Shown one piece after another: positions 52,245-60,674 of a stretch of DNA of 64,000 nucleotides. A program made the translations under genes and the position numbers. The DNA comes from Promicromonospora sukumoe (GTDB lineage: Bacteria > Actinomycetota > Actinomycetes > Actinomycetales > Cellulomonadaceae), in assembly GCF_014137995.1 (NCBI RefSeq), contig NZ_JACGWV010000002.1, forward strand, positions 682,001 to 746,000, in the 5' to 3' direction. How positions within the stretch are numbered: position 1 is the stretch's first letter; the number at the start of each line of letters is the position of its first letter. Under the pieces are notes generated by a model. The model made no database searches. It was not told where the DNA came from and worked only from the letters and a program-made list of their open reading frames with translations.

Positions 52245-55200
52245 TCACATCGGGTCGAGCGGGTGCGGCCAGACCGGTGCAGGCTCGGGCTGCCGGCGCT
52301 CCGGCTCCGGCTGCGGCTCCTGACGGCGCTGGGGCAGCGCGGCCTGCGCCGCCGGCTGCTGCCGGGGGACGTACTGCTGGTGCTGCGGGTTGCGCGGGGC
52401 ACTGTGGTTTCCCGGGGCGCCGTGGTTTCCCGAGGCGCTGTGCTGGGGTGCGAACTGCGGGGCGAACTGGGGCGCGGGCTGCTGACCGGGCTGCTGACCT
52501 GGCTGCCGCGGCGCCTGGTGCTGCGGAGCGGCATGCTGCGGCGTGGCCTGCTGCGGTGCGAACGGCTGCGGGCCCGGCTGCTGCTGCGGCGCGGGTCGCT
52601 GCGGCGGAGCCGGGTGCTGCTGCGGGCTCGGCTGCCGACGCGGCGCGTACCGCGGGGCGGCCTGCTCCTGCGGGACGCGCTGCTGCGGCGCGTACTGCGG
52701 TGCCGGAGCCGGACCGGCCGGCGTCGGCCAGACGGGCGGGGCCGGGGTGGGTGGGGCCGACGTCGGTGGGACCGGAGCCGGCGAGGCCGCAGGAGGCGAC
52801 GCTTCCTGGACCGGCGGCCAACTCTGCGGCACAGCACCACCGGCAGCCGCACCAGCCACGGCACCGCCGGCAGCCGCACCACCGGCGGCCGCCACTGCCG
52901 GGGTCCGCGCCCCCTGACGCCCGACGGCGCGCAGCGCACCCGTCGCCACGCTGACCAGCGCACCCGTCAGCGGACGACGCACCCGGCCGGCCGCCTCGTC
53001 CGCGGCCCGACGGCGTTCCGCCCGGCGCTCGAACAGCGTGTAGATCACCGGCACGACGTACAGGGTCAGCAGGGTCGACGACACCAGGCCGCCGATGACG
53101 ACCAGGGCCAGCGGCTGCGAGATGAACGCCCCGCCGCCGGTCAGCCCGATCCCCATGGGGGTCAGCGCGAAGACCGTCGCCAGGGCCGTCATCACGATCG
53201 GCCGCAGCCGCTTGCGGGCCCCCTCGCGCACGGCCTCGTCGAGGCCCATGCCCCGGGCGCGGTACTGGTTGATGAGGTCGATGAGCACGATCGCGTTGGA
53301 CACCACGATCCCGACCAGCAGCAGCGTCCCGATGAGGGCGGGCACACCCAGCGGGGTGTCCGTCACGACGAGCGCGACCAGGGCGCCCACCGCGGCGAAC
53401 GGGACGGACACCAGCAGGATGAACGGCTGCGCCAGGCTGCGGAACGTCGCCACCATGACCACGAACACGAGGGCGATCGCGGCCACGAGCGCCAGGCCCA
53501 GGTCGCCGAACGCCTCGGCCTGGTCGGCGGCGGCTCCGCCCACCGACACCGCGGCCCCGGCCGGCAGGTCGATCGACGCGAGCTCGGCGTCGACGGCGTC
53601 GGTGGCCGCGCCGAGGTCGGCACCGGCGGGCGTCACCGAGACCGTGGCCGATCGCTCGCCGTCGATCCGCGTGATCGACGTCGGCGAGCTGGCGAGCTCG
53701 ACCTGTGCGACGTCGCTCAGCGGCACGGGGCCGGCCGCGGTCGGGACGGGGATCTCGCCGATCTCGTCCATGGTCGCCGGGACCTTCCCGGCCCAGAGGT
53801 TCACGCCGACCGGCCCCTCGGCGGTCTGGAGCTCGCCGACGTCCTGGGCGCCGGTCATCGCCGCCGAGGCGATCCCCGACACCTGCGTCTCGGTGAGCCC
53901 GTACTGCGCCGCGGCCTTGCGGTCGACGGACACCTCGACGATCTCCTGGGCGGCGGCCAGGTCGTTGGTGACCTCCGCGGAGGCGTCCAGGCCGCTCATC
54001 GCCTCCTGAACCTGGTTCGTGGCCTCGGTCAGCGTCTCGTCGTCGCGGGCCCGGACGACGAGGTCGATCGAGGACGTGCCCACCGAGTCGCCGGCGGAGA
54101 CGGAGACCTCCGTCGCGGGCTCCTCGGTCAGGCCGCCGACGGCGGCGCGGATGTCGGCGGCCGCCTGCTCGCCGTCGGCGTCGTCGTCCAGGGTGATCGC
54201 GAACGTGGCCTTGAGGCCGGTGCTCGCGCCGCCGAACGCGGCCATCGACATGTCACCGCCGCCGCCGACGGTGGCCTGCACGCTGTCCACGGCGGCGACG
54301 TCGGCCAGCGCGGTCTCGACCTGGCGCGCCGCCTCGTCCTGGCCCTCCAGCGAGGTGCCGGGCGCGTAGTGCTGCGTGACGGTCACGGTGTCCTGGCCGC
54401 TGTCGCCGAGAAAGCTGGTCTCGACGCGCGGGACGAGGGCGGCGGTGCCGCCGAGGATCGCCACGGCCACCACGATCGTGACGGCGGGCAGCCGCAGCGC
54501 GCCGTTCAGCGTCGGCACGTAGACGCGCTGCCAGACGCCGCGCCGCTCCTTGCTCTCGACCTGCTCGCGGTCGGCCGCTCCCCCGCGCCGCGCCTTCTTC
54601 GGCGGCCGGATGAACCAGTAGGCCAGCACCGGCACGATCGTCAGCGCCACGACGAGCGAGGCCAGCATCGCGATCGACACGGTCAGGGCGAACGGCCGGA
54701 ACAGCTCGCCCACCATGCCGCCCACCAGCGCGATCGGCAGGAACACCGCGACGGTGCAGATCGTCGAGGCGGCGATGGCGCCGCCCACCTCGCGGACCGC
54801 CGCGAGGATCGCCGTGGCCCTCTCCTCGCCGGTGGACATGTGCCGCTTGATGTTCTCGATGACGACGATCGCGTCGTCGACCACCCGCCCGATGGAGATG
54901 GTGAGCGCGCCGAGCGTCAGGATGTTCAGCGTGTACCCGCCCGCCTCCATCGCGATGAAGGTGACCGCGAGCGACAGCGGGATCGAGATCGCGGACACAA
55001 GCGTGGACCGCATCGACATCAGGAAGACCAGGATGACGAGCACCGCGAAGAGCAGGCCGAGCCCGCCCTCGGTGGCGAGGCCATGGATCGACTCCTCGAT
55101 GAACGGGGCCTGGTCGAAGACGACCGCCGTCGCGATGTCGCGCTCGGCGAGCGTGCCGGCCACCTCGGTCTCGGCGAGCGCCGCCTCGATCGCGTGGGAC

Positions 55201-56198
55201 ACCTCGACGGTGTTGGCCTCCGGCGTCTTGGTGATGGCCAGGCCGAGCGACGGCGAGCCGTCGAGCCGGGAGTAGGACGTCGGGTCGACCGGCTTGAGCT
55301 TCACCGAGGCGACCTGGCCCAGCAGCACGGGCGCGGCCGGTTCGGTCGGCAGGGCGTCGGCAGTGGCGCCCGGCGTCGTCGTGCCGCCGGCCCCTGCCGC
55401 GTCGCCCGCTCCGGCCGCCCCGCCGGCCGCGCCATCCGCCCCGCCGCCCGCGCCGCCGCCCGGGAGGACGGGGAGCTGCTTGAGCTGGTCGACCATGTCC
55501 ACCGGCTTGCCGAGCTGGACGGACCACGCGCGGCCGCCCTCGGTGATCTCCCCGGCCGGGATGACCACGCCGTTGTCCTGCAGCACGGTGGTGAGGTCGT
55601 CGGCCGCGAGCCCGGCCGCGGCGAGCTTGCCCTGGTCGGGCAGGATGCGGACCTCGGTCTCGCTCTGCCCGGTCACCGCGACGGCGCGGACGCCGTCGAC
55701 CTCCTCCAGCGCGGGGACGACGACGTCCTCGACGGTGCTCGCGAGGGCGTTCGGGCTCTTGTCGCCGGAGATCGCCATCTGGACCACGGGCACGTCGTCG
55801 ACGGAACCGGTCGTGACCTGCGGCTCGACGTCGTCGGGCAGGGTGGGCTGGACGCCCGCGACGGCGCTCTGGAGGCGCTGCGTGGCGGACTCCATGTCGG
55901 TGCCGTACGTGAACTCGACGGTGGTCAGCGAGATGCCCGTGGACGCCGTCGACCGCACCGACGCGATCCCGTCGACGGAGGTGACGGCCTCCTCGATCTT
56001 GTCGGTGACCTGCTCCTCCACGACCTCGGGCGACGAGCCCTGGTACACCGCGCTCACGATGCCCGTCGGGAGCTGGAGCGACGGGATCAGCTCCTGCTTC
56101 AGGGAGGTCATGCTGAGGACGCCGAACACCGCTATCGCGATGGTCACCAGTGCTACGACTGCTCGGTTCGCGAGGGACAGCCGGGCGAGACGGAACAC
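52245..56198 (-). CDS. RND efflux transporter (HAE/SwrC-like) with Pro/Gln-rich tail
   Basis: 1317 residues. Duplicated RND architecture: twelve hydrophobic segments in two halves and two large porter loops. VGRVVDDAIVVIENIKRHMS in TM4 carries the proton-relay aspartates, and FSNAIVLIDLINQYRARG-like sequence (VSNAIVLIDLINQYRARGMG) marks the second half. The first porter domain carries an Ala/Gly linker (about 275-315). After the last helix a 230-residue tail rich in Pro, Gln and Ala reaches the stop, unlike AcrB. GTG 56198 has GGAG upstream. No membrane-fusion partner is adjacent. Substrate unknown. Confidence 0.9.
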   Translation of the reverse strand: MFRLARLSLANRAVVALVTIAIAVFGVLSMTSLKQELIPSLQLPTGIVSAVYQGSSPEVVEEQVTDKIEEAVTSVDGIASVRSTASTGISLTTVEFTYGTDMESATQRLQSAVAGVQPTLPDDVEPQVTTGSVDDVPVVQMAISGDKSPNALASTVEDVVVPALEEVDGVRAVAVTGQSETEVRILPDQGKLAAAGLAADDLTTVLQDNGVVIPAGEITEGGRAWSVQLGKPVDMVDQLKQLPVLPGGGAGGGADGAAGGAAGAGDAAGAGGTTTPGATADALPTEPAAPVLLGQVASVKLKPVDPTSYSRLDGSPSLGLAITKTPEANTVEVSHAIEAALAETEVAGTLAERDIATAVVFDQAPFIEESIHGLATEGGLGLLFAVLVILVFLMSMRSTLVSAISIPLSLAVTFIAMEAGGYTLNILTLGALTISIGRVVDDAIVVIENIKRHMSTGEERATAILAAVREVGGAIAASTICTVAVFLPIALVGGMVGELFRPFALTVSIAMLASLVVALTIVPVLAYWFIRPPKKARRGGAADREQVESKERRGVWQRVYVPTLNGALRLPAVTIVVAVAILGGTAALVPRVETSFLGDSGQDTVTVTQHYAPGTSLEGQDEAARQVETALADVAAVDSVQATVGGGGDMSMAAFGGASTGLKATFAITLDDDADGEQAAADIRAAVGGLTEEPATEVSVSAGDSVGTSSIDLVVRARDDETLTEATNQVQEAMSGLDASAEVTNDLAAAQEIVEVSVDRKAAAQYGLTETQVSGIASAAMTGAQDVGELQTAEGPVGVNLWAGKVPATMDEIGEIPVPTAAGPVPLSDVAQVELASSPTSITRIDGERSATVSVTPAGADLGAATDAVDAELASIDLPAGAAVSVGGAAADQAEAFGDLGLALVAAIALVFVVMVATFRSLAQPFILLVSVPFAAVGALVALVVTDTPLGVPALIGTLLLVGIVVSNAIVLIDLINQYRARGMGLDEAVREGARKRLRPIVMTALATVFALTPMGIGLTGGGAFISQPLALVVIGGLVSSTLLTLYVVPVIYTLFERRAERRRAADEAAGRVRRPLTGALVSVATGALRAVGRQGARTPAVAAAGGAAAGGAVAGAAAGGAVPQSWPPVQEASPPAASPAPVPPTSAPPTPAPPVWPTPAGPAPAPQYAPQQRVPQEQAAPRYAPRRQPSPQQHPAPPQRPAPQQQPGPQPFAPQQATPQHAAPQHQAPRQPGQQPGQQPAPQFAPQFAPQHSASGNHGAPGNHSAPRNPQHQQYVPRQQPAAQAALPQRRQEPQPEPERRQPEPAPVWPHPLDPM

Positions 56199-56423
56199 GG
56201 AGACTCCACGGTGCGGGCGAGGATCGGGCGCACGGCACGGACCGCCGTCGCGACCTGCGCGGGACCAACGGGGTGAAATCCGGCCGAAGTCACAGAGTAG
56301 GGCAGCGCGCCGGACCCCCCGCAAGCGGACGGAGGCATTGACATCCGCCCGGAATCCGTCCAGCACCGCGCGCCTGGACCCCGCGCGCCCTGACCCGTCC
56401 GCACGACGGGCCAGGGCGACGGG

Positions 56424-57659
56424 TCACAGCTCGGACATGGCCTCCTCGGGCGTGCCCTCGGCGACGCGGGCGGCCCGGTTCCAGCGCTGCCAGAGCACGC
56501 GCTCGCCGATCGGCCGGGCCATGAGGTGCGCCGTCACCAGGAAGACGACGACGCCGACGAGCAGCACCGCCGAGGCCACCCAGAACGGCGACGCGGGGCT
56601 GACGCCCTCCGCAAGCAGGCCCGCGACCACGGGGGCGGGCGCCGCGAAGCCCCAGCGCACGAGGTTGAAGGCGCCGGTCGTGACCCGGCGGTCCGGGTCA
56701 CCGAGGGCGAGCGACAGGTCGGTGAGGTTCGCGTTGGCGATACCCATGAACACGCCGGCCACGATGGTCACCGCGATGGAGCCGGCGGTCCCGACGCCGA
56801 CGGCGAGCAGGGCCACGCACACGAGCACGCCGGCGATCGCGACGCCCAGCGTCTGGACGAAGCCGATCCGGTGCGCCAGCCGGTGGCCCACCGCGAGGAT
56901 GCCGACGGCCACGCCGATACCCCAGGCGGTGAAGACCAGGCCGAGCGGCACCACGTCGAGGCCGAGGAACACCGGCACGTAGCCGAGCACGACGAAGAAC
57001 ACGAAGTTGTAGGCGGCCGTCACGACCGCGAGGGCCAGGAAGCCCGGCTTGCGGAACAGGCCGAAGACCTGCCCGAGCTTGAGCGGCGCCGGCTTCTCGG
57101 CCGGGTCCTTGAGCCTGGTGGCGGACACGATCAGCGCGACGACCATGAGCAGGCCGCAGACGAAGAACGGCACCCGCCAGCTGATGTGCCCCAGCAGGCC
57201 GCCGATCAGGGGGCCGACGGCGAAGCCGAGCCCGACACACGTCTCGAACAGGCCGACCACCCACTCGCGGTCCCTGGCGAGCGCGACGAGCAGCACCATG
57301 GCGGTGGCGAAGAACATCGCGTTGCCCAGACCCCACACTCCGCGCAGCACCGCGAGCTGCACGATGTTGCCGCTCAGCGCGGCCAGCACCGCGGCGATCG
57401 CGACCAGCGTGACGCCGGTCGCCAGGATCTTCTTGTAGCCGAACCTGCCCGTCGCCATCACGGCAGGGATCATGCCGATGGCCATGACCGCGATGTACGC
57501 GGTGAACAGGAGCTCGATCTCCCAGGTGGTGGCCCCGATCTCCGCGCCGATGACGGGCAGGATCGGGTCGACGACGGCGATGCCTGCGATCGCGAAGAAC
57601 GCGGTGAGCGCGGTGGCGTAGATGGCTGTCTTGTTCGGTTCGTTGCGCGCGGTGGCCAC
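56424..57659 (-). CDS. MFS transporter, MarR-controlled
   Basis: 411 residues with about twelve hydrophobic segments; MAIGMIPAVMATGRFGYKKI is the A-motif region between helices 2 and 3. It resembles drug exporters. The GTG at 57659 has GAGGAGG upstream. It is divergent from a MarR gene at 57719 across a 59-bp spacer full of short palindromes, so it is probably repressed by that MarR protein. Confidence 0.92.
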   Translation of the reverse strand: MATARNEPNKTAIYATALTAFFAIAGIAVVDPILPVIGAEIGATTWEIELLFTAYIAVMAIGMIPAVMATGRFGYKKILATGVTLVAIAAVLAALSGNIVQLAVLRGVWGLGNAMFFATAMVLLVALARDREWVVGLFETCVGLGFAVGPLIGGLLGHISWRVPFFVCGLLMVVALIVSATRLKDPAEKPAPLKLGQVFGLFRKPGFLALAVVTAAYNFVFFVVLGYVPVFLGLDVVPLGLVFTAWGIGVAVGILAVGHRLAHRIGFVQTLGVAIAGVLVCVALLAVGVGTAGSIAVTIVAGVFMGIANANLTDLSLALGDPDRRVTTGAFNLVRWGFAAPAPVVAGLLAEGVSPASPFWVASAVLLVGVVVFLVTAHLMARPIGERVLWQRWNRAARVAEGTPEEAMSEL

Positions 57660-57682
57660 GCGGCCTCCTCAGGATCATTTAT

Positions 57683-57707
57683 CTGTATCACACAGGTATA
57701 TGCCTGT
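57683..57707. promoter_or_regulatory. Overlapping MarR-type palindromes
   Basis: CTGT-ATCAC-ACAG (57683-57695) and ACAGG-TATATG-CCTGT (57692-57707) overlap in the MFS/MarR spacer. They could be the operator for both genes. Confidence 0.55.
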
Positions 57708-57718
57708 AGGCTACACCT

Positions 57719-58210
57719 ATGTCGAGGAGGACGGAAGAGAACGTGGGCGACGAGTACCCCGACGAGGCCCCGCTGTCGCGCGTCGAGCTGCAGCTCGCGC
57801 TCCTGCTGCGGCGCGCGGAGCGCACCGGGGCGATCCGCGCGGGCCACACCCCGGCGCTCGAACGCTCGGGGTACCTGCTGCTCCAGGTGCTCGGCAGGGA
57901 GGGCCCGCTCGGCATCAACGCGCTCGCCGCACGCCAGTGCCTCGACGCCTCCACGGTGACCCGCCAGGTGGTCAGTCTGGAGAAGGCCGGGTTCGCGCGG
58001 CGCAGCCGCGACCCGCTCGACGGGCGGGCCGTGCGCGTGGAGGCGACCGAGGCCGGCCGGGCGCAGCTCGAACAGGAACGCGCACGCCGCAGCGCGATGT
58101 ACGACCAGATCCTCACTGGGTGGTCCCCCTTCGAGCGCGCGCTGCTCGCCGAGATGCTGGAGCGCCTGAACCACGACCTGGACGCGTTCCGGCGCGACCC
58201 CGAGGACTGA
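57719..58210 (+). CDS. MarR family regulator
   Basis: 163 residues of MarR winged-helix fold: LERSGYLLLQVLGREGPLGI, QCLDASTVTRQVVSLEKAGF, and wing RRSRDPLDGRAVRVEATEAG. It is divergent from the MFS exporter. ATG 57719 lies just past the operator-like palindromes. The ligand is unknown. Confidence 0.92.
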   Translation: MSRRTEENVGDEYPDEAPLSRVELQLALLLRRAERTGAIRAGHTPALERSGYLLLQVLGREGPLGINALAARQCLDASTVTRQVVSLEKAGFARRSRDPLDGRAVRVEATEAGRAQLEQERARRSAMYDQILTGWSPFERALLAEMLERLNHDLDAFRRDPED

Positions 58211-58220
58211 CCTCCGCTTC

Positions 58221-58262
58221 CAAAGAACTTGTTGCAAAGAAACCCTTGCAAAGGTGTGTTGG
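58221..58262 (+). repeat. Three 14-bp iterons upstream of a small gene and ArsR regulator
   Basis: CAAAGAACTTGTTG, CAAAGAAACCCTTG and CAAAGGTGTGTTGG stand head to tail (58221, 58235, 58249). Common core CAAAG-N6-7-TTG. Placed 64-105 bp before the small gene at 58326. Likely regulator-binding iterons that also provide a TTGCAA -35-like element. Confidence 0.7.
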
Positions 58263-58325
58263 CATCCGTAGGGTGGGTGGCACGAGCTACCCCACCCGAG
58301 CCCCACCGAGCCAGGAGCAGCCACG

Positions 58326-58541
58326 ATGAGCGCCTTCGCCACCACCACCACCGCCCCGCAGGTCCGCCACTTCCTCCCGCCGCGCACCGTCGCGTCGTCC
58401 GTCCCCGCCGGGCGCCAGGAGGCACCCGCCCGCGACCGCGCGGCCCAGCGTCAGGAGGCCGAGCGCGCCGCCCGGCAGCGGGCCCACGCCGAGCGCGTCC
58501 GCGACAACGCGGCGGCCCGCCACCCGCTCGCGCTGCGCTGA
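58326..58541 (+). CDS. Small Arg/Ala-rich protein of unknown function
   Basis: 71 residues, MSAFATTTTAPQVRHFLPPR followed by an Arg/Ala/Gln/Glu helix (DRAAQRQEAERAARQRAHAE). ATG follows AGGAG, the third positions are G/C as in neighbours, and the iteron promoter is in front. 30 bp before the ArsR gene. I do not recognise a family. Confidence 0.65.
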   Translation: MSAFATTTTAPQVRHFLPPRTVASSVPAGRQEAPARDRAAQRQEAERAARQRAHAERVRDNAAARHPLALR

Positions 58542-58571
58542 ACCCGCCGAGCACCGGTTAACGTCCTGCCT

Positions 58572-59249
58572 ATGACTGCGCGCGAAGACACCCCGGGGCA
58601 CGAGGCGGACCAGTACGCGCCCGCACCGTCCGTACCGCCGGCCCCGGCCGCGACCGCCGGGCCGCCGGCGGAGCTCGGTACGGAGGCACTGCGCGCGCTC
58701 TCCCACCCGCTCCGCATCCGCATCCTCGACCTGCTCCCGAGCCACGGGCCGCTGACCGCCAGCAAGCTCGGCGAGATCGTCGGCGAGTCCAGCGGGTCGA
58801 CGAGCTACCACCTGCGCCAGCTCGCCAAGCACGGCCTCGTCCGCGAGGTCGAGGGCAAGGGCACGGCGCGGGAGCGCTGGTGGGAACGCACCCCCGGCGG
58901 GTTCAGCATCTCGACCGTGGGCAAGGAGTCCCCCGCCAGCCGGCAGACCGCCGAGGCGGTCAACATGGAGTTCCTGCGCCTGCGCCACGAGCGGGTGATG
59001 GCCTTCGTCCGCGCGGGCCAGGGCGCGGACGAGGAGACGCTGGAGAAGTGGCAGGGGGCCACCACGTTCTTCGCCGCCAACAAGTGGGCCACGCCGGAGC
59101 AGATGGAGGCGCTGGTGGCGGCGTGGGACCGCTTCGTGGCCGAGCACATCGACCCGCTCAGCTCTCAGGAGGACGTGCCCGGGACGCTCCCGTTCGAGGT
59201 GCACTTCGACGTGTTCCCGACGATCGACCCGGCGGGCAACCCGCTCTGA
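58572..59249 (+). CDS. ArsR/HTH_20-type transcriptional regulator
   Basis: 225 residues. An Ala/Pro leader (1-33) precedes a winged helix-turn-helix (about 38-112): LRALSHPLRIRILDLLPSHG, GESSGSTSYHLRQLAKHGLV, GTARERWWERTPGGFSIS. A 110-residue helical C-terminal domain follows. It probably binds the iterons upstream of the small gene that precedes it. ATG 58572 lacks a strong ribosome site, which fits coupling to the small gene. Confidence 0.85.
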   Translation: MTAREDTPGHEADQYAPAPSVPPAPAATAGPPAELGTEALRALSHPLRIRILDLLPSHGPLTASKLGEIVGESSGSTSYHLRQLAKHGLVREVEGKGTARERWWERTPGGFSISTVGKESPASRQTAEAVNMEFLRLRHERVMAFVRAGQGADEETLEKWQGATTFFAANKWATPEQMEALVAAWDRFVAEHIDPLSSQEDVPGTLPFEVHFDVFPTIDPAGNPL

Positions 59250-59364
59250 TCCGTCCGGCCTCCGCACCGCCTCCGTACCGTCTTCGCCCCGCCTCTGCCA
59301 GGAGCAGATCTGCGGCGGGCAGAGACCGCTGTCCGGGCCGTCGCCGTCGGGCGATCGTGGAGTC

Positions 59365-59967
59365 ATGACCGAGACCAGCCAGACCCAGCCCCTCGACGAC
59401 CACCTCGCCACGCGCCTGCTGCACCAGCGGATCGTGCTGGTCGGCAGCGAGATCGACGACGCCGTCGCCAACCGCGTGACCTCGCAGCTCCTGCTGCTCG
59501 CCGCCGAGGACCCGGCGGCCGACATCAGCCTCTACCTCAACTCCCCCGGCGGCCCGACGAGCGCCGGGCTGGTCGTCCACGACACGATGCGGCTGCTGCC
59601 GAACGCCGTCTCCACGGTCGCGATCGGCTTCGTGGGCGGCACGGCGCAGCTCCTGCTGGCGGCCGGCGCCCCGGGCAAGCGCTACGCGCTGCCGCACGCG
59701 CGGATCATGATGCACCAGCCGGCCGGCGGGGCCGGCGGCACGACGACGGACGTCGTGGTGCAGGCCGAGAACATCCGGCACATCGAGGACGTGGTGACGC
59801 GGCTCCAGTCCGAGGACACCGGGCAGCGGGTGGAGACGATCGCCGCGGACGCCGGGCGCGACCGCTGGTTCACCGCCGAGCAGGCCGTGGACTACGGCAT
59901 CGTCGACAGGATCGTGGACCGGGTGGACGACGTCCGGCCGGGCGGGAAGCGGCGCGCCGGGCTCTGA
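59365..59967 (+). CDS. ClpP-like protein lacking the catalytic serine
   Basis: 200 residues of the ClpP fold. In register with ClpP (GQAASMGALLLAAGAKGKRF), the sequence reads GFVGGTAQLLLAAGAPGKRY, so the active-site Ser is Gly92. The other triad members are present: His117 in ARIMMHQPAG and Asp166 in AGRDRWFTAEQAVDYGIVDR. DISLYLNSPGGPTSAG is also conserved. It should fold and may join ClpP rings as an inactive or regulatory subunit, like ClpR, but cannot cleave peptides by itself. It converges on a ClgR-like gene. Confidence 0.9.
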   Translation: MTETSQTQPLDDHLATRLLHQRIVLVGSEIDDAVANRVTSQLLLLAAEDPAADISLYLNSPGGPTSAGLVVHDTMRLLPNAVSTVAIGFVGGTAQLLLAAGAPGKRYALPHARIMMHQPAGGAGGTTTDVVVQAENIRHIEDVVTRLQSEDTGQRVETIAADAGRDRWFTAEQAVDYGIVDRIVDRVDDVRPGGKRRAGL

Positions 59968-59982
59968 GCCCGGGCCGGCGGC

Positions 59983-60477
59983 TCAGGCCGCCAGCAGCAC
60001 GGCCTCCCCGCGCCGCCCGACGGCGGACGTGCGGGCCGGAGCCTGTTGGCCGGCCTGGAGCGGGTGGCGCGACGACGAGAAGCCGGCCGAGCGGCGGGCG
60101 GCGGAGGACAGGACGCGGACCCGGCGGCCCTCCTCCTGCTCCGCGAGGGCGATCGCGAGGTCGGCCCACGCGCGCTCCACGAGGTCGACCAGGCGCAGGC
60201 CGAGCGCCTCGCACACCGCGGCGAGCACCTCGGAGGAGGCCTCCTTGCGCCCCCGCTCGACCTCGGAGAGGTAGGCGGTCGAGACGCGCGCGTCGGTGGC
60301 GACGTCGGCCAGGGTGCGGCGCTGCTCGCGCCGCGCGCGCCGGAGGATGCCACCGACGAGGTCGCGCAGCAGCGGTTCCCGGGTGTGCTCGAGGGTGCCC
60401 GACCGGGCTCCCGGTGCGCCGTCGTGCGTGGTGCCGAGCCCGGCCGGGCTCTCCGTACCTACCGAGATCATCGCCAT
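59983..60477 (-). CDS. ClgR-like XRE regulator
   Basis: 164 residues. After a Gly/Pro leader, residues about 42-105 form an XRE helix-turn-helix: [40 protein letters not shown]. The motif [15 protein letters not shown] is characteristic of ClgR, which activates clp and related proteolysis genes in actinomycetes. The C-terminus is Arg/Ala-rich. ATG 60477 follows GGGAG. Convergent with the ClpP-like gene, with only 15 bp between stops. Confidence 0.88.
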   Translation of the reverse strand: MAMISVGTESPAGLGTTHDGAPGARSGTLEHTREPLLRDLVGGILRRARREQRRTLADVATDARVSTAYLSEVERGRKEASSEVLAAVCEALGLRLVDLVERAWADLAIALAEQEEGRRVRVLSSAARRSAGFSSSRHPLQAGQQAPARTSAVGRRGEAVLLAA

Positions 60478-60674
60478 GTGCCCACTCCCGCCGTTGGTAC
60501 CCGTCACGCTACCCAACCCCACTGACATCCCGGGTCGTTCCGGCATCTGCTGCTGGCGTAACGCGCGGCCCGGGCAGGAGAGGTGCGGGCAGGGGCGGCC
60601 CGGGCACGGGCGGCGCAGGCCGGGTGCGTGTCAGTGGCTCCTGGCACCATGGGACCACCGACCAGGAGAGGACA

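Noticed and set aside
52263..56276. Plus-strand open frame of about 1340 codons opposite the RND gene
   Set aside because: Arg-rich shadow without recognisable domains; the minus-strand protein has full RND architecture.
58221..58262. Possible CRISPR-like direct repeats
   Set aside because: Units are 14 bp, contiguous and without spacers, so they are promoter iterons.
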